Shown: positions 39,049-49,410, counted from the first letter of the stretch. The stretch is 64,000 nt of DNA from an uncultured Stenotrophomonas sp. (GCF_945952405.1 NZ_CAMFIA010000003.1:124001-188000); one strand, 5' to 3'. Notes: generated by a model not told the origin, from the letters alone. Translations and numbers: made by a program.

Positions 39049-39111
39049 ATGCGGCTTGGGGGACTCGATAAGGGGGAGATTCTACCGTGGATGGGCCCCG
39101 GCCGTTGCCGG

Positions 39112-39206
39112 GGGCGTGCCGACCAACGGTCGGCACCCACCGGTAGTGCCGGCCGCTGGCCGGCAATCAGGGGAACTGCGCGCCGACCAACGCTCGGCAC
39201 GCACCG
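39112..39206. repeat. Three palindromic repeat units between ribBA and ribH
   Basis: GTGCCGACC-AAC-GGTCGGCAC (about 39116-39136), GTAGTGCCGGCCGCTGGCCG (39143 on) and GCGCCGACCAACGCTCGGC (about 39179 on) stand in a row. Each is a short palindrome of the GTAG/GTGG type, filling almost the whole gap. Confidence 0.8.
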
Positions 39207-39216
39207 GTGATGCCGG

Positions 39217-40317
39217 TCAGCAGCCCACGGTTTCCACGACTTCCAGGCCGTACCCGGCCAGGCCGATCTGGCGACGCGGCGTGCCCAGCACGCGCAGCTT
39301 GCCCAGGCCCAGCTCGGACAGGATCTGCGCACCGGCGCCGTTGCGGCGCCACTGGCCCACGTCCTTGTCCTTGCCCGGCACCACCGGCGCCGGCTGCTGG
39401 CGCAGGCGGGCCAACAGCGCTTCGCCGTCGCGCGGGGCCGACAACACCACCATCACGCCAGCGCCCTCGGCAGCAATCGCACGCAGGGCGTCGGTGGCCG
39501 CCACGCCGAAGTCATCGCGGCGCCAGTGCAGCAGGTCGGCCAGCGGGTTTTCCACCTGCACCCGCACCAGGGTCGGGATATCCGCATCCGGAGTGCCCCG
39601 GACCAGGGCGAAATGCAGGTCGTGGGCGATGCGGTCGCGGTAGGTCACCAGCTTGAACGGACCGAATTCGGTATCGATGTCGCGTTCATCGACGCGTTCA
39701 ACGGTCTTCTCGGTCGCCAGGCGATAGGCGATCAGGTCGGCAATGGAACCCATCTTCAGGCCGTGCTCGCGGGCGAACACTTCCAGCTCCGGGCGGCGCG
39801 CCATGCTGCCGTCGGGGTTCAGGATCTCCACCAGCACGCCGGCCGGCTCCAGACCGGCCAGCATGGCCATGTCCACGGCCGCTTCGGTGTGGCCGGCGCG
39901 GGTCAGCACGCCGCCCGGCTGGGCGATCAGCGGGAAGATGTGGCCCGGCTGGTGCAGGTCCGAGGGCTTGGCATTGGGCTTCACCGCGGTGCGGATGGTA
40001 TGCGCGCGGTCATGTGCCGAGATGCCGGTGGTGACGCCCTCGGCGGCCTCGATGCTGACCGTGAAATTGGTCTGGAACTGCGCGGTATTGGCCTGCACCA
40101 TCGGTGCCAGGCCGAGGTCGGCGGCGCGGGTGCGGTTCAGTGGCAGGCACACCAGGCCGCGGCCGTGGGTGACCATGAAGTTGATGTCGCTGGCCTTGAC
40201 CAGCTCGGCGGCCATGATCAGGTCGCCTTCGTTCTCGCGGTCTTCGTCATCGACGATGACCACCATGCGGCCCTGGCGGATGTCTTCCAGGATCTCCGGA
40301 ATCGGCGCGAAATTCAT
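39217..40317 (-). CDS. ribBA: 3,4-dihydroxy-2-butanone-4-phosphate synthase with degenerate GTP cyclohydrolase II domain
   Basis: Residues 1-205 are a complete RibB domain: IVDDEDRENEGDLIMAAE, HGRGLVCLPL, DRAHTIRTAV, HIFPLIAQPGGVLTRAGHTE. Residues 206-366 align with GTP cyclohydrolase II in layout. The zinc-binding Cys cluster expected near 253-272 is absent, and the only Cys of the domain is the last residue (C366). The second half is therefore probably not a cyclohydrolase, as in other RibBX-type proteins, and a separate ribA must exist elsewhere. It overlaps ribE by four bases. Confidence 0.94.
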   Translation of the reverse strand: MNFAPIPEILEDIRQGRMVVIVDDEDRENEGDLIMAAELVKASDINFMVTHGRGLVCLPLNRTRAADLGLAPMVQANTAQFQTNFTVSIEAAEGVTTGISAHDRAHTIRTAVKPNAKPSDLHQPGHIFPLIAQPGGVLTRAGHTEAAVDMAMLAGLEPAGVLVEILNPDGSMARRPELEVFAREHGLKMGSIADLIAYRLATEKTVERVDERDIDTEFGPFKLVTYRDRIAHDLHFALVRGTPDADIPTLVRVQVENPLADLLHWRRDDFGVAATDALRAIAAEGAGVMVVLSAPRDGEALLARLRQQPAPVVPGKDKDVGQWRRNGAGAQILSELGLGKLRVLGTPRRQIGLAGYGLEVVETVGC

Positions 40318-40940
40318 GCTGCATCTCCATGCGGGTGCTGGCCATTGGCCGGCACGCTGATCAGGCGCTCGACGTAACGGGCAACCAGGTCGATTTCAAG
40401 ATTGACCGCACTGCCCACGCCCGTGGCGGAGAAGGCGGTATTGGCCACGGTGTGCGGGATCAGCGCGACTTCGAAACCCTCGTCATCCACTTCATTGACG
40501 GTGAGGCTGACGCCGTCCACGCAGATCGATCCCTTGCGCGCGATGTAGCGGCGCAGCGAGGCCGGCGCGGCGAAGCGCCAACGCTGGGCGCGCGCGTCTT
40601 CATGGATGGACAGCACCTGGCCGAGGCCATCGACGTGGCCACTGACCAGATGGCCGCCAAGGCGATCGGTCGGGCGCATCGCACGCTCCAGGTTGATGAC
40701 CGCGCCCTGGTCCAGCTGGCCCAGCGTGGTCAGGCCCAGCGTCTCGGTGGACGCATCCGCCTGGAAGCTGCTGGCGTCGAATGCGATGACGGTGAGGCAG
40801 ACGCCGTTGATGGCGATGCTCTCGCCCAGCTGCACGTTGTCGAACGGCAGGTTCCCGACGTTGAAGGTGAAGCGGACATCGCCGCCGATGGGCTCGCGTG
40901 CAGCCAGACGGCCGACGCCTTCGATGATTCCAGTAAACAA
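40314..40940 (-). CDS. ribE: Riboflavin synthase (alpha subunit)
   Basis: Riboflavin synthase dismutates two lumazines to riboflavin. The family always starts MFTGIIEG; here this residue is encoded by TTG at 40940, with GGAG eight bases upstream, so a TTG start is inferred (208 residues). The two lumazine-binding repeats are clear (GESIAINGVCLTVIAF, RLGGHLVSGHVDGLG; GSICVDGVSLTVNEV, IDLVARYVERL). It is the first gene after the FMN riboswitch. Confidence 0.95.
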   Translation of the reverse strand: MFTGIIEGVGRLAAREPIGGDVRFTFNVGNLPFDNVQLGESIAINGVCLTVIAFDASSFQADASTETLGLTTLGQLDQGAVINLERAMRPTDRLGGHLVSGHVDGLGQVLSIHEDARAQRWRFAAPASLRRYIARKGSICVDGVSLTVNEVDDEGFEVALIPHTVANTAFSATGVGSAVNLEIDLVARYVERLISVPANGQHPHGDAA

Positions 40941-41017
40941 GTAACGTTCTCCGCGGAATGTGAGCGAAAAACGCCGCAAGGCAAACAGGCGCACGCAGGG
41001 CATACGCCCTGTGGCAC

Positions 41018-41159
41018 CGTCTTCTTTCATCCGGACTATGACCGTCGGCTCCGGCATCGGACCGGATCTGCTGACCCCCGGCCGTAAGCCGGGGCGCTCG
41101 CGGGCTCGTGCCCTGGGGCACCTACCGCCGGTGGGGAATTGCACCCCGCCCTGAAGACG
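41018..41159 (-). promoter_or_regulatory. FMN riboswitch (RFN element)
   Basis: The closing stem pairs CGTCTTC with GAAGACG at the two ends. The conserved core is present on the minus strand: AGGGCGGGGTGCAATTCCCC, ACCGGCGGTA, AGCCCGCGAGCG and, at the 3' side, GGTCAGCAGATCCGGT, then GTCATAGTCCGGATGAAAG. It lies about 80 bases before ribE. Between them are a hairpin CAGGGC-GTAT-GCCCTG and a short GCC/GGC stem followed by GTTTTTC. Either could be the expression platform. A possible -10 TACACT lies at 41192-41187. Confidence 0.96.
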
Positions 41160-41219
41160 TTTGTGTACCGGCGAACCGGCCTGCGTAGTGTACCAGCCCA
41201 GGCTGAACGGGGTCGTTCA

Positions 41220-41268
41220 GGCATGGGCTCGGATTCCCTTCCGCAGGAAAGAAATCCGACCCCATGCC
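41220..41268. repeat. GGCATGGG-armed palindrome related to the GGGGTC family
   Basis: GGCATGGGCTCGGATT faces AATCCGACCCCATGCC around a TTCCGCAGGAA centre, 49 bases in all. It lies upstream of the riboswitch promoter and the Ax21 gene. Confidence 0.7.
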
Positions 41269-41410
41269 TGGTCAGCCCCACGGCAGCCTGTGACGACCGT
41301 CTCTCGCATTTTGTAAAACTTTCATTAAAATCGCCGCCGGACGACATGAGGTCGCCACGGGCCGCCCGGAGGGCGGACCCGCCAATGGACTGAAGTACAC
41401 AGGAATTCCC

Positions 41411-42031
41411 ATGCGCAAGATCCTGATCGTGGCCGCTCTGCTGGCCGCCGCCCCGTTCTCGGCTTCGGCCGAAGCCCTGAGCTACACCTACGTCGAAGGC
41501 GGCTGGACGCAGTTCAAGACCAACGATGACCTGCTGGATGACCCGAAGGTCGACGGCGCCTATCTGCGCGGTTCGGTGGCCGTGGCCGAGCAGGTCCACG
41601 TGTTCGGTGGCTGGTCGCGCACCAGCAAGACCTACCACTACCGCGATGGCTCGATGAAGCTGGAACTGAACCAGCCGGAGCTGGGCATCGGCTACCACAT
41701 GCCGTGGACCGACCGCGTCGACTTCACCGCCGATGCCGCCTGGGTGCGCCAGAACGTGGAACTGACCGACCGCTACTACGGTCACTCCGAGCGCTACAAG
41801 GACCACGTCAACCTGGGCCGCGTCACCATGGGCGTGCGTGGCAAGCCGTCGCGCATGACCGAAGCCTGGGCCAAGGCCGGCTACATGGATGGCGGCAACA
41901 ATTTCAAGGGCACCTGGGTCGGCACCCTGGGTGGCCAGGTCAACTTCACCAAGACCTGGGGCCTGGTCGGTGAGATCTCGGGCTACCGCGACGTCACCCA
42001 GTTCTCGGCCGGCGTCCGCGCCAGCTTCTGA
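41411..42031 (+). CDS. Ax21-family outer-membrane beta-barrel protein
   Basis: The 206-residue protein has a signal peptide (MRKILIVAALLAAAPFSASA) and a mature part of alternating short beta strands ending in Phe (SAGVRASF), as in outer-membrane barrels. LSYTYVEGGWTQF at the mature N-terminus is typical of Ax21-like proteins of Xanthomonas and Stenotrophomonas. Earlier claims that Ax21 is a quorum-sensing signal have been withdrawn or disputed, so only an envelope role is supported. An AT-rich stretch (41311-41331, TAAAAT at 41326) may hold the promoter. Confidence 0.82.
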   Translation: MRKILIVAALLAAAPFSASAEALSYTYVEGGWTQFKTNDDLLDDPKVDGAYLRGSVAVAEQVHVFGGWSRTSKTYHYRDGSMKLELNQPELGIGYHMPWTDRVDFTADAAWVRQNVELTDRYYGHSERYKDHVNLGRVTMGVRGKPSRMTEAWAKAGYMDGGNNFKGTWVGTLGGQVNFTKTWGLVGEISGYRDVTQFSAGVRASF

Positions 42032-42057
42032 TTGCCCGATCCTCGTCGTGCGATCGA

Positions 42058-42086
42058 ACGGGCCCCGCAAGGGGCCCGTTTTTTTT
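42058..42086 (+). terminator. Strong intrinsic terminator after the Ax21 gene
   Basis: AACGGGCCCC/GGGGCCCGTT with a GCAA loop is followed by a run of eight T. Confidence 0.95.
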
Positions 42087-42179
42087 GGCCGCGGCACAGC
42101 GGCACGTGGCCGCAGCGCGCCATCGAAAGTACCCGTAGATGCGCTAGGCTTGCGCGCCTCTGGAACAGGAACCACCGTC

Positions 42180-43064
42180 ATGAAGACCCCCATCCGTACC
42201 CTGCTGGCCAGCGCCCTGCTGTGCGCTCCGCTGTTTGCCCAGGCCGCACCGGCCACGCTGACGCCCGAACAGGCCTTCGACCTGTACGCACGCGTCCTGC
42301 TGGAAGACGACGCCGCCGCGACGCGCACGCTCAACGATGCACTGAAGCCGGCCTTCGAGGGCCAGGACGCCGTCACCCCTGCCCCGGGCGCGCTGGCCAA
42401 GGCCCTGGCCGAACCCTGGCAGACCGTGCTGGCCAGCAGCGGCGCCAAGGTCGATGCCGCCGCCACTGAAGCGCTGTATGCCAAGGCCCTGCGCGATTCG
42501 AAGTGCCGTGCCACCGGCAGCGTGATCGAAGACAACGAGTACGTCGAAGACCAGAAGCTGGCGCGGATCAACTTCAGCTGCCAGGTTCCCGACCTGGCCA
42601 AGGTCCGCCCGCTGTTCGCCGCCAGCCTGGCCGCCGATGCCAGCCCGGCCTCGCGCAGGCAGTTCACCGACGCCTACACCCAGGCGCTGCAGAGTGGCGC
42701 GCGGCAGCCGGTCAGCGGCACCTTCACCCTCTACCCGGCCAAGGACAACGGCTACTGGTACAGCGGCAACTTCGACGACCTGGTCGGCACCGTCACCGGT
42801 GCACTGGCACCGTTCGAAGAGTGGATGCAGGACGCGCAGGCCGCGAATGCGCCGAAAGTGACCGGTGTGCCGGGCTGCGATCTGCTGCTGCAGCAGCACC
42901 GCAGCTGCGTGGCGAAGATCGCGCCGGACCAGATCGGTGGCGTGGACGCGATGGCCGAGGAACTGAAGGCCAAGGCGCAGGTGCAGTCGGCCGAGCAGAT
43001 GACCCAGGAGTGCAAGGCGCTGCGCCCGATCGCCGAGATGATGTGGACCGACGAGTGCGCCTGA
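42180..43064 (+). CDS. Exported protein of unknown function
   Basis: The 294-residue protein has a clear signal peptide (MKTPIRTLLASALLCAPLFAQA). The mature part is mostly helical with five cysteines (near residues 104, 127, 236, 246 and 279), which could form disulfides in the periplasm. YPAKDNGYWYSGNFDDLVGTV is the only stretch that looks like a defined module. No family is recognised. The start is the ATG at the signal peptide. It stands alone between the Ax21 terminator and the convergent ribD. Confidence 0.7.
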   Translation: MKTPIRTLLASALLCAPLFAQAAPATLTPEQAFDLYARVLLEDDAAATRTLNDALKPAFEGQDAVTPAPGALAKALAEPWQTVLASSGAKVDAAATEALYAKALRDSKCRATGSVIEDNEYVEDQKLARINFSCQVPDLAKVRPLFAASLAADASPASRRQFTDAYTQALQSGARQPVSGTFTLYPAKDNGYWYSGNFDDLVGTVTGALAPFEEWMQDAQAANAPKVTGVPGCDLLLQQHRSCVAKIAPDQIGGVDAMAEELKAKAQVQSAEQMTQECKALRPIAEMMWTDECA

Positions 43065-43068
43065 TGCG

Positions 43069-43133
43069 CGGGTGCCGGGCCAGGCCCGGCGCTTGCAGCC
43101 AATGACGAGTGGCGCCGGGCACCGCCCGGCGCC
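43069..43133. repeat. Two GC palindromes between convergent genes
   Basis: GGTGCCGGGCC/AGGCCCGGCGC (about 43070-43092) and GGCGCCGGGC-ACC-GCCCGGCGCC (43111-43133) are GC-rich hairpins without T tracts. They may act as weak bidirectional terminators for the exported protein gene and ribD. Confidence 0.5.
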
Positions 43134-43144
43134 GCCAGCGCTCG

Positions 43145-44230
43145 CTACGCGCGCAGCAGCAGGCGCAGATCGTCCCCCACTTGGCGCTGGTCGATCACGC
43201 GCAGGCGGCGCTGCTGCTCCATCGCCTCGATGCCGAGGCCGGCCAGCAGCGGGCGACCGCTGTCACCCAGCAGCGTAGGTGCCTGGTAGAGCAGCAGCTC
43301 ATCCACCCAGCCACCCCGCAGCAGCGCGCCGGCCAGGGTCGCGCCGGCTTCGGTATGCACTTCGTTGATGCCACGTTCTGCCAGCAATGCCAGCACTGCG
43401 CCCAGGTCCAGCCGCCCGTTGCGGCTGGGCACGCTGGCGAATCCGGCATCAGCCGCATCCGGCGCGCTCACGGCCGGGTCATGCAGGTACAGCGTCGGCG
43501 CCCCACCCTCGCGGACACGGCTGCATTGCAGGGAGCGCAGCCGCGAATCGAGGACCACGCGCAGCGGCGGCATCACCTCGGTCTCGGCCAGGCGTACGGT
43601 CAGCATCGGGTCGTCGGCCAGCACGGTATCGGCGCCGGTCAGGATCGCGCCGGCGCGTGCGCGCCAGTGCTGCACGTCTTCGCGTGCGGCCGCGCCGGTG
43701 ATCCACTTGGAGCTGCCGTCGGCCATCGCGGTACGCCCATCCAGGCTGGCAGCCAGCTTGACCCGCAGCCACGGGCGGTTGCGCTCCACCCGCGACAGGA
43801 AGCCCTTGTTGATCTCGCGCGCCTGCGCCGCCATCAGTCCCTCGGCGACCTCGATACCGGCGTTGCGCAGCAGATCGAAACCGCCGCCATCGACCTTCGG
43901 GAACGGATCACGCATCGCCGCGACCACGCGCGACACGCCGGCCTCGATCAGCGCCAGCGCACACGGCGGCGTGCGTCCGTAGTGCGCGCAGGGTTCCAGG
44001 GTCACGTACGCGGTGGCACCGCGTGCTTCAGCACCGGCCTCGCGCAGCGCGAATACTTCGGCATGCGGGCCACCCGCGCGCTGGTGCCAGCCCTGGCCGA
44101 CCACGCGTTCGCCATGGGCGATCACGCAGCCCACCATCGGGTTGGGGCGGGTGGTGTAGGCACCGCGCTCGGCCAGACGCAGTGCGTTGGCCATGTGCAG
44201 GTGATCGAGGACGGAGAACAGGTGGCTCAT
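43145..44230 (-). CDS. ribD: Bifunctional riboflavin deaminase/reductase RibD
   Basis: RibD carries out steps two and three of riboflavin synthesis. The 361 residues comprise a zinc cytidine-deaminase-type domain (1-145) with PNPMVGCVI, GGPHAEVFAL and TLEPCAHYGRTPPC. An NADPH-dependent reductase domain follows (150-361; RPWLRVKLAASLDGRTA, WITGAAAREDVQHWRARAGA, GINEVHTEAGATLAGALL). I use the ATG of MSHLFSVLDH; the ATG 12 codons later also opens a plausible protein. It lies downstream of nrdR and away from the other rib genes. Confidence 0.96.
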   Translation of the reverse strand: MSHLFSVLDHLHMANALRLAERGAYTTRPNPMVGCVIAHGERVVGQGWHQRAGGPHAEVFALREAGAEARGATAYVTLEPCAHYGRTPPCALALIEAGVSRVVAAMRDPFPKVDGGGFDLLRNAGIEVAEGLMAAQAREINKGFLSRVERNRPWLRVKLAASLDGRTAMADGSSKWITGAAAREDVQHWRARAGAILTGADTVLADDPMLTVRLAETEVMPPLRVVLDSRLRSLQCSRVREGGAPTLYLHDPAVSAPDAADAGFASVPSRNGRLDLGAVLALLAERGINEVHTEAGATLAGALLRGGWVDELLLYQAPTLLGDSGRPLLAGLGIEAMEQQRRLRVIDQRQVGDDLRLLLRA

Positions 44231-44248
44231 GTGGCCATGGTACCGCCA

Positions 44249-44381
44249 GTAGATCCACGCCACGCGTGGATGCAGGCGTCCGTGCCAACCAACGGTTGGC
44301 ACCCACCAGGGCATGAACCTCGCCAACCAGGGTTGGCAGCTACCAGGGCATGGGGCTTGCCAACCAGGGTTGGCGGCTACC
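44249..44381. repeat. Cluster of four GTAG/CTAC-type elements
   Basis: Units lie at 44249-44274 (GTAGATCCACGCC...), 44281-44307 (GTGCCAACC-AAC-GGTTGGCAC), 44320-44344 and 44357-44381 (both GCCAACCAGGGTTGGC followed by CTACC). They fill the whole nrdR-ribD gap. The last two are near-copies 37 bases apart. Confidence 0.85.
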
Positions 44382-44387
44382 GCGGGC

Positions 44388-44909
44388 TCAGCCCTTCTTC
44401 TTCTTGGCCAGGGCGATCACATCGCCGAGCAGCTGCAGCTGTTCGGTGCTGGCCGGCAGCTCGCGTTCGAGCTTCTCGATCTCCTCGCGGAAATCGGCCA
44501 CATCCTCGAAACTGCGGTACACCGAGGCGAAACGCACGTAGCCGACATGATCGAGCTTGCGCAGTTCATTCATCACGAACTCGCCGACCTTGATCGACGG
44601 CACTTCACGCTCACCGCTGATGCGCAGCTGGTGGACCACGGCGCGTACCGCCGCTTCGATCTTGTCTTCGGCCACGGCGCGCTTCTGCAGCGCGCGATCA
44701 AAGCCGGCGCGTACCTTGCGCTGGTCGAACGCTTCACGGGTGCCATCACTCTTGACGATCGCTGGCAGCTTCAGCTCCACCGTTTCCAGGGTGCTGAAGC
44801 GCTCGCCACAGGCCTCGCACTCACGCCGACGACGGATCGTCGCGCCGTCTTCGGAGACGCGCGAGTCGATGACCCGGGTATCGGCATGTTGGCAGAAGGG
44901 GCAATGCAT
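44388..44909 (-). CDS. nrdR: Ribonucleotide reductase repressor NrdR
   Basis: NrdR senses ATP/dATP and represses nrd operons. The 173 residues start [17 protein letters not shown]. The zinc ribbon uses the CPFC and CEACGERF cysteines, and the ATP-cone domain (about 49-139) begins [13 protein letters not shown]. The tail ends in a Lys-rich stretch (ALAKKKKG). Its place between glyA and ribD is common in gammaproteobacteria. Confidence 0.96.
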   Translation of the reverse strand: MHCPFCQHADTRVIDSRVSEDGATIRRRRECEACGERFSTLETVELKLPAIVKSDGTREAFDQRKVRAGFDRALQKRAVAEDKIEAAVRAVVHQLRISGEREVPSIKVGEFVMNELRKLDHVGYVRFASVYRSFEDVADFREEIEKLERELPASTEQLQLLGDVIALAKKKKG

Positions 44910-45056
44910 GGAGGCCTGGCTCAGGAAAGTACCGGCTGCCATCGTCACGGCAGCGTCGCAACGGTACCTGAGAAGGGCCCCAGCAGCAAATGCTGTCTGC
45001 GCGGAAGTGCCTGCGCTACGGTCGAAGAGGCCGCGTGAGCGTCGCCGCTGCGCCGT

Positions 45057-45506
45057 TCAGCGCTCCCGGCCGGCGGCAGCCCCCTGCCGGCCCCATCGCA
45101 GCCACGCCAGATGCCCTGCGAGCAGCAGCAGCGGTGGCCCCAGCCCCAGGTAGGCCAGCATCTGCCATTCGCCATGGGTCCACAGCAGGCGCGCCACCGC
45201 AACGATCACGCCACACGCCGCGAAGACGCCCAGCAGCAGGCCTACCCACACAACTCGTGGGGACTGGCGCAGGCCCTCACGGCCACGCCACAGGAAGACG
45301 ATGCTCAACCACAGCCAGGACAGCAGGCCGAGGATCCCGCCCAGCGACCACAGCAGCAGCACCGTCGGCTCGTCGCCGGACAGATACGTGCCCTCCAGCG
45401 CCACCATCAGCCCCAGTACCGCAACGGTGCCTCCGGCAGCCAGTGTGGGCAGGCCCAGCACCAGGCCGGCGACAGCGACCACGCGCTTGTGCAGCAGCTC
45501 ATCCAT
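45057..45506 (-). CDS. Small membrane protein of unknown function
   Basis: The start is the ATG of MDELLHKRV; upstream is a repeat element. The 149-residue product has four hydrophobic stretches (about 10-35, 45-67, 80-100, 110-130). It ends in a basic tail (WGRQGAAAGRER). No known motif is seen, and the topology is the only clue. It lies between glyA and nrdR on the same strand. Confidence 0.65.
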   Translation of the reverse strand: MDELLHKRVVAVAGLVLGLPTLAAGGTVAVLGLMVALEGTYLSGDEPTVLLLWSLGGILGLLSWLWLSIVFLWRGREGLRQSPRVVWVGLLLGVFAACGVIVAVARLLWTHGEWQMLAYLGLGPPLLLLAGHLAWLRWGRQGAAAGRER

Positions 45507-45525
45507 GCGCTCTGACTCCAATACC

Positions 45526-45563
45526 GGGGTCAGAGCCCTTCCCGCAGGAAGGGATCCGACCCC
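45526..45563. repeat. GGGGTC-type palindromic repeat
   Basis: GGGGTCAGAGCCCTTCC and GGAAGGGATCCGACCCC around a short centre, 38 bases in all. It is nearly identical in its arms to the copy at 8583-8623. Confidence 0.85.
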
Positions 45564-45573
45564 GTTGTTCCGA

Positions 45574-46842
45574 TCAGCCGTAGACCGGGTACTTGCGGCA
45601 CTGCGCACTGACGGCATCGCGCACGCGCGCAATGACGGCGTCATCGCCCGGCGCGTCGAGCACGTCGGCAATCCAGTTCGCCAGGTCCACGCAGTCCTGC
45701 TCGGTGTAACCACGGGTGGTTACCGCCGGGGTCCCCAGGCGCAGGCCCGAGGTCACGAACGGCGAGCGCGGATCGTTCGGCACCGAGTTCTTGTTGACGG
45801 TGATGTGGGCCTTGCCCAGCGCGGCTTCCGCGTCCTTGCCGGACACGTCCTTGCCGATCATGTCGACCAGCATCAGGTGGTTCTGGGTACCGCCGGAGAC
45901 GATCTTGTAGCCACGCGCGATCAGCGTGTTGGCCATCGCCTGGGCATTCTTCACCACCTGCTGCTGATAGGCCTTGAAGCCCGGTTCCAGCGCTTCCTTG
46001 AAGGCCACCGCCTTGCCGGCGATGACGTGCATCAGCGGACCGCCCTGGATGCCCGGGAACACGATCGACTGCAGCTTCTTGACCAGGTCCTCGTCGGCAC
46101 CCTTGGCGACGATGATGCCGCCGCGCGGGCCGCGCAGGGTCTTGTGGGTGGTCGAGGTGACCACGTGGGCGTGCTCCAGCGGGCTCGGGTAGACGCCAGC
46201 GGCAACCAGACCGGCGACGTGCGCCATGTCAACGAACAGGTAGGCACCGACCTTGTCGGCGATGGCGCGGAAGCGTGCCCAGTCGATCACCTGCGAGTAG
46301 GCCGAGAAGCCGGCCACGACCATCTTCGGCTTGTGCTCCAGGGCCAGGCGCTCGACTTCGTCGTAATCGATCAGGCCCTGGTCGTTCACCCCGTACTGCA
46401 CGGCGTTGAACAGCTTGCCCGAGGCGTTGACCTTGGCACCGTGGGTGAGGTGGCCGCCATGGGCCAGGCTCATGCCGAGGATGGTGTCACCCGGCTGCAG
46501 CAGGGCGAAGTACACGGCCTGGTTGGCCTGCGAGCCGCTGTGCGGCTGCACGTTGGCGTACATGTCTTCCGTGGAGCCCGCACCGAACAGCTGCTTGAGG
46601 CGGTCGATCGCCAGCTGCTCGGCGATGTCCACGTACTCGCAGCCACCGTAGTAGCGCTTGCCCGGGTAGCCTTCGGCGTACTTGTTGGTCAGCTGGCTGC
46701 CCTGGGCTTCCATCACGGCCGGGCTGGTGTAGTTCTCGCTGGCGATCAGCTCGACGTGGTCTTCCTGGCGCTGGGTCTCAGCGGCGATGGCCTTGGCCAG
46801 TTCGGGATCGTAGGTTTCGATGCGGACGTCACGCGGGAACAT
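45574..46842 (-). CDS. glyA: Serine hydroxymethyltransferase
   Basis: This PLP enzyme interconverts serine and glycine and supplies methylene-THF, the substrate of MetF. The 422 residues show [59 protein letters not shown] and the PLP-lysine motif [15 protein letters not shown]. It has the typical length for the family. A possible -10 (TACAAT) lies 45-50 bases upstream. nrdR, ribD and the small membrane protein gene lie downstream on the same strand. Confidence 0.97.
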   Translation of the reverse strand: MFPRDVRIETYDPELAKAIAAETQRQEDHVELIASENYTSPAVMEAQGSQLTNKYAEGYPGKRYYGGCEYVDIAEQLAIDRLKQLFGAGSTEDMYANVQPHSGSQANQAVYFALLQPGDTILGMSLAHGGHLTHGAKVNASGKLFNAVQYGVNDQGLIDYDEVERLALEHKPKMVVAGFSAYSQVIDWARFRAIADKVGAYLFVDMAHVAGLVAAGVYPSPLEHAHVVTSTTHKTLRGPRGGIIVAKGADEDLVKKLQSIVFPGIQGGPLMHVIAGKAVAFKEALEPGFKAYQQQVVKNAQAMANTLIARGYKIVSGGTQNHLMLVDMIGKDVSGKDAEAALGKAHITVNKNSVPNDPRSPFVTSGLRLGTPAVTTRGYTEQDCVDLANWIADVLDAPGDDAVIARVRDAVSAQCRKYPVYG

Positions 46843-46886
46843 CGGGTACTCCAGCAGGCAGGGAAAGGGGTACGACTCAGCCCCCG

Positions 46887-46892
46887 ATTGTA
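46887..46892 (-). promoter_or_regulatory. Possible -10 of glyA
   Basis: TACAAT on the minus strand lies about 45 bases before the glyA start. No -35 match is seen; a GGGGCC repeat lies further upstream. Confidence 0.35.
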
Positions 46893-46923
46893 GCCCCGCA
46901 CCGGCCTGCTGGGGCCGAAACGG

Positions 46924-47009
46924 ACGGGGCCGGCATCCGCGAAGGAATCCGGCCCCGTATGGTTGCCTGATGGCGGCGCAGCCCTTTCCCGGGAAAGGCG
47001 TGCGGCCCC
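46924..47009. repeat. Two GGGGCC-type palindromes
   Basis: ACGGGGCCGGCATCC/GGAATCCGGCCCCGT (46924-46958) and GCAGCCCTTTCCCGGG/AAAGGCGTGCGGCCCC (about 46977-47009) lie between glyA and the RcnB-like gene. Confidence 0.65.
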
Positions 47010-47021
47010 GCGGGCGGATCG

Positions 47022-47486
47022 TCAGCGGCTGCTGACGATGTAGTCGGCGATGATGCCGCTGGCGATGGCCACCAGCAGCATGTTGCCGCGGTCATCGCGG
47101 ATCCACTGGTGCCCGTACGGCGGGCGGCGCAGGTGGTAGCGCGGGTAGTCGTTGACCACGTAGATCGGGCCGCGGTAGTAGTCGCGGTAGCGGTGGCCCA
47201 CCTTCCAGCCGTAGCCGGGGCCATAGGCCGGGCGATAGACCACGCGCGGCGGTGCCGGGCGGTAGTAGCGGTCATGGTCGCGGTGCCAGTCGCGGCGGTC
47301 ACGTTCCCAGTCGCGCCGGGCCTCGCGGCGGTCGCGCTCCCAGTCACGGCGGTCCTGACGCCACTCCCGGCGATCCTCGCGCCACTCGCGGCGGTCACGG
47401 TGGTCGTTGTCGGCGAAGGCCGGGGCAACCGCGCCGAGCGCCAGCACAGAGGCCACGGCTCCGGCCATTACTCGATTGATGCGCAT
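47022..47486 (-). CDS. RcnB-like periplasmic protein with DRRxW repeats
   Basis: The 154-residue protein has a signal peptide ([25 protein letters not shown]) and then about 40 residues of a 7-residue repeat of the form RxDRRxW (DRREW, DRREW, DRRDW, ...). The C-terminal half has [28 protein letters not shown] and [25 protein letters not shown], the layout of RcnB-like proteins. RcnB of E. coli is linked to nickel/cobalt efflux. The His/Asp/Arg-rich repeat may bind metal or anionic surfaces. No efflux gene is adjacent. Confidence 0.75.
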   Translation of the reverse strand: MRINRVMAGAVASVLALGAVAPAFADNDHRDRREWREDRREWRQDRRDWERDRREARRDWERDRRDWHRDHDRYYRPAPPRVVYRPAYGPGYGWKVGHRYRDYYRGPIYVVNDYPRYHLRRPPYGHQWIRDDRGNMLLVAIASGIIADYIVSSR

Positions 47487-47643
47487 GTCAGACCTCTGCT
47501 TGGGTGGGTGGTGACCCCATATTGCGCACTCGATCTGAACCGTTTCCCGCTGGAAACGCTTCCCGCTGCGGAACTGTGACCCGGTATTCAGGCGATAGCC
47601 AGCCCGGCGCGCCTTCCGGGCGCGGCCCGGAACCGGTTCCGGC

Positions 47644-47649
47644 TATAAT
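47644..47649 (+). promoter_or_regulatory. -10 element of ettA
   Basis: A perfect TATAAT lies 90 bases upstream of the ettA start. The -35 region is GC-rich and does not match consensus. Confidence 0.5.
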
Positions 47650-47738
47650 TGGCGGCATTCCTTTTCAGTCTGTGCCCGCTGCCGCAACGGGATCTTCCCG
47701 TGACGGGTCGGGCGCAGGGCCGCGCCTACGGAGACCTC

Positions 47739-49403
<1,665 letters not shown>

Positions 49404-49410
49404 GAAACAA

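Noticed and set aside
41036-41144. N-terminal coding extension of ribE through the riboswitch
   Set aside because: Riboflavin synthase begins at FTGIIEG; the upstream frame is the FMN riboswitch RNA.
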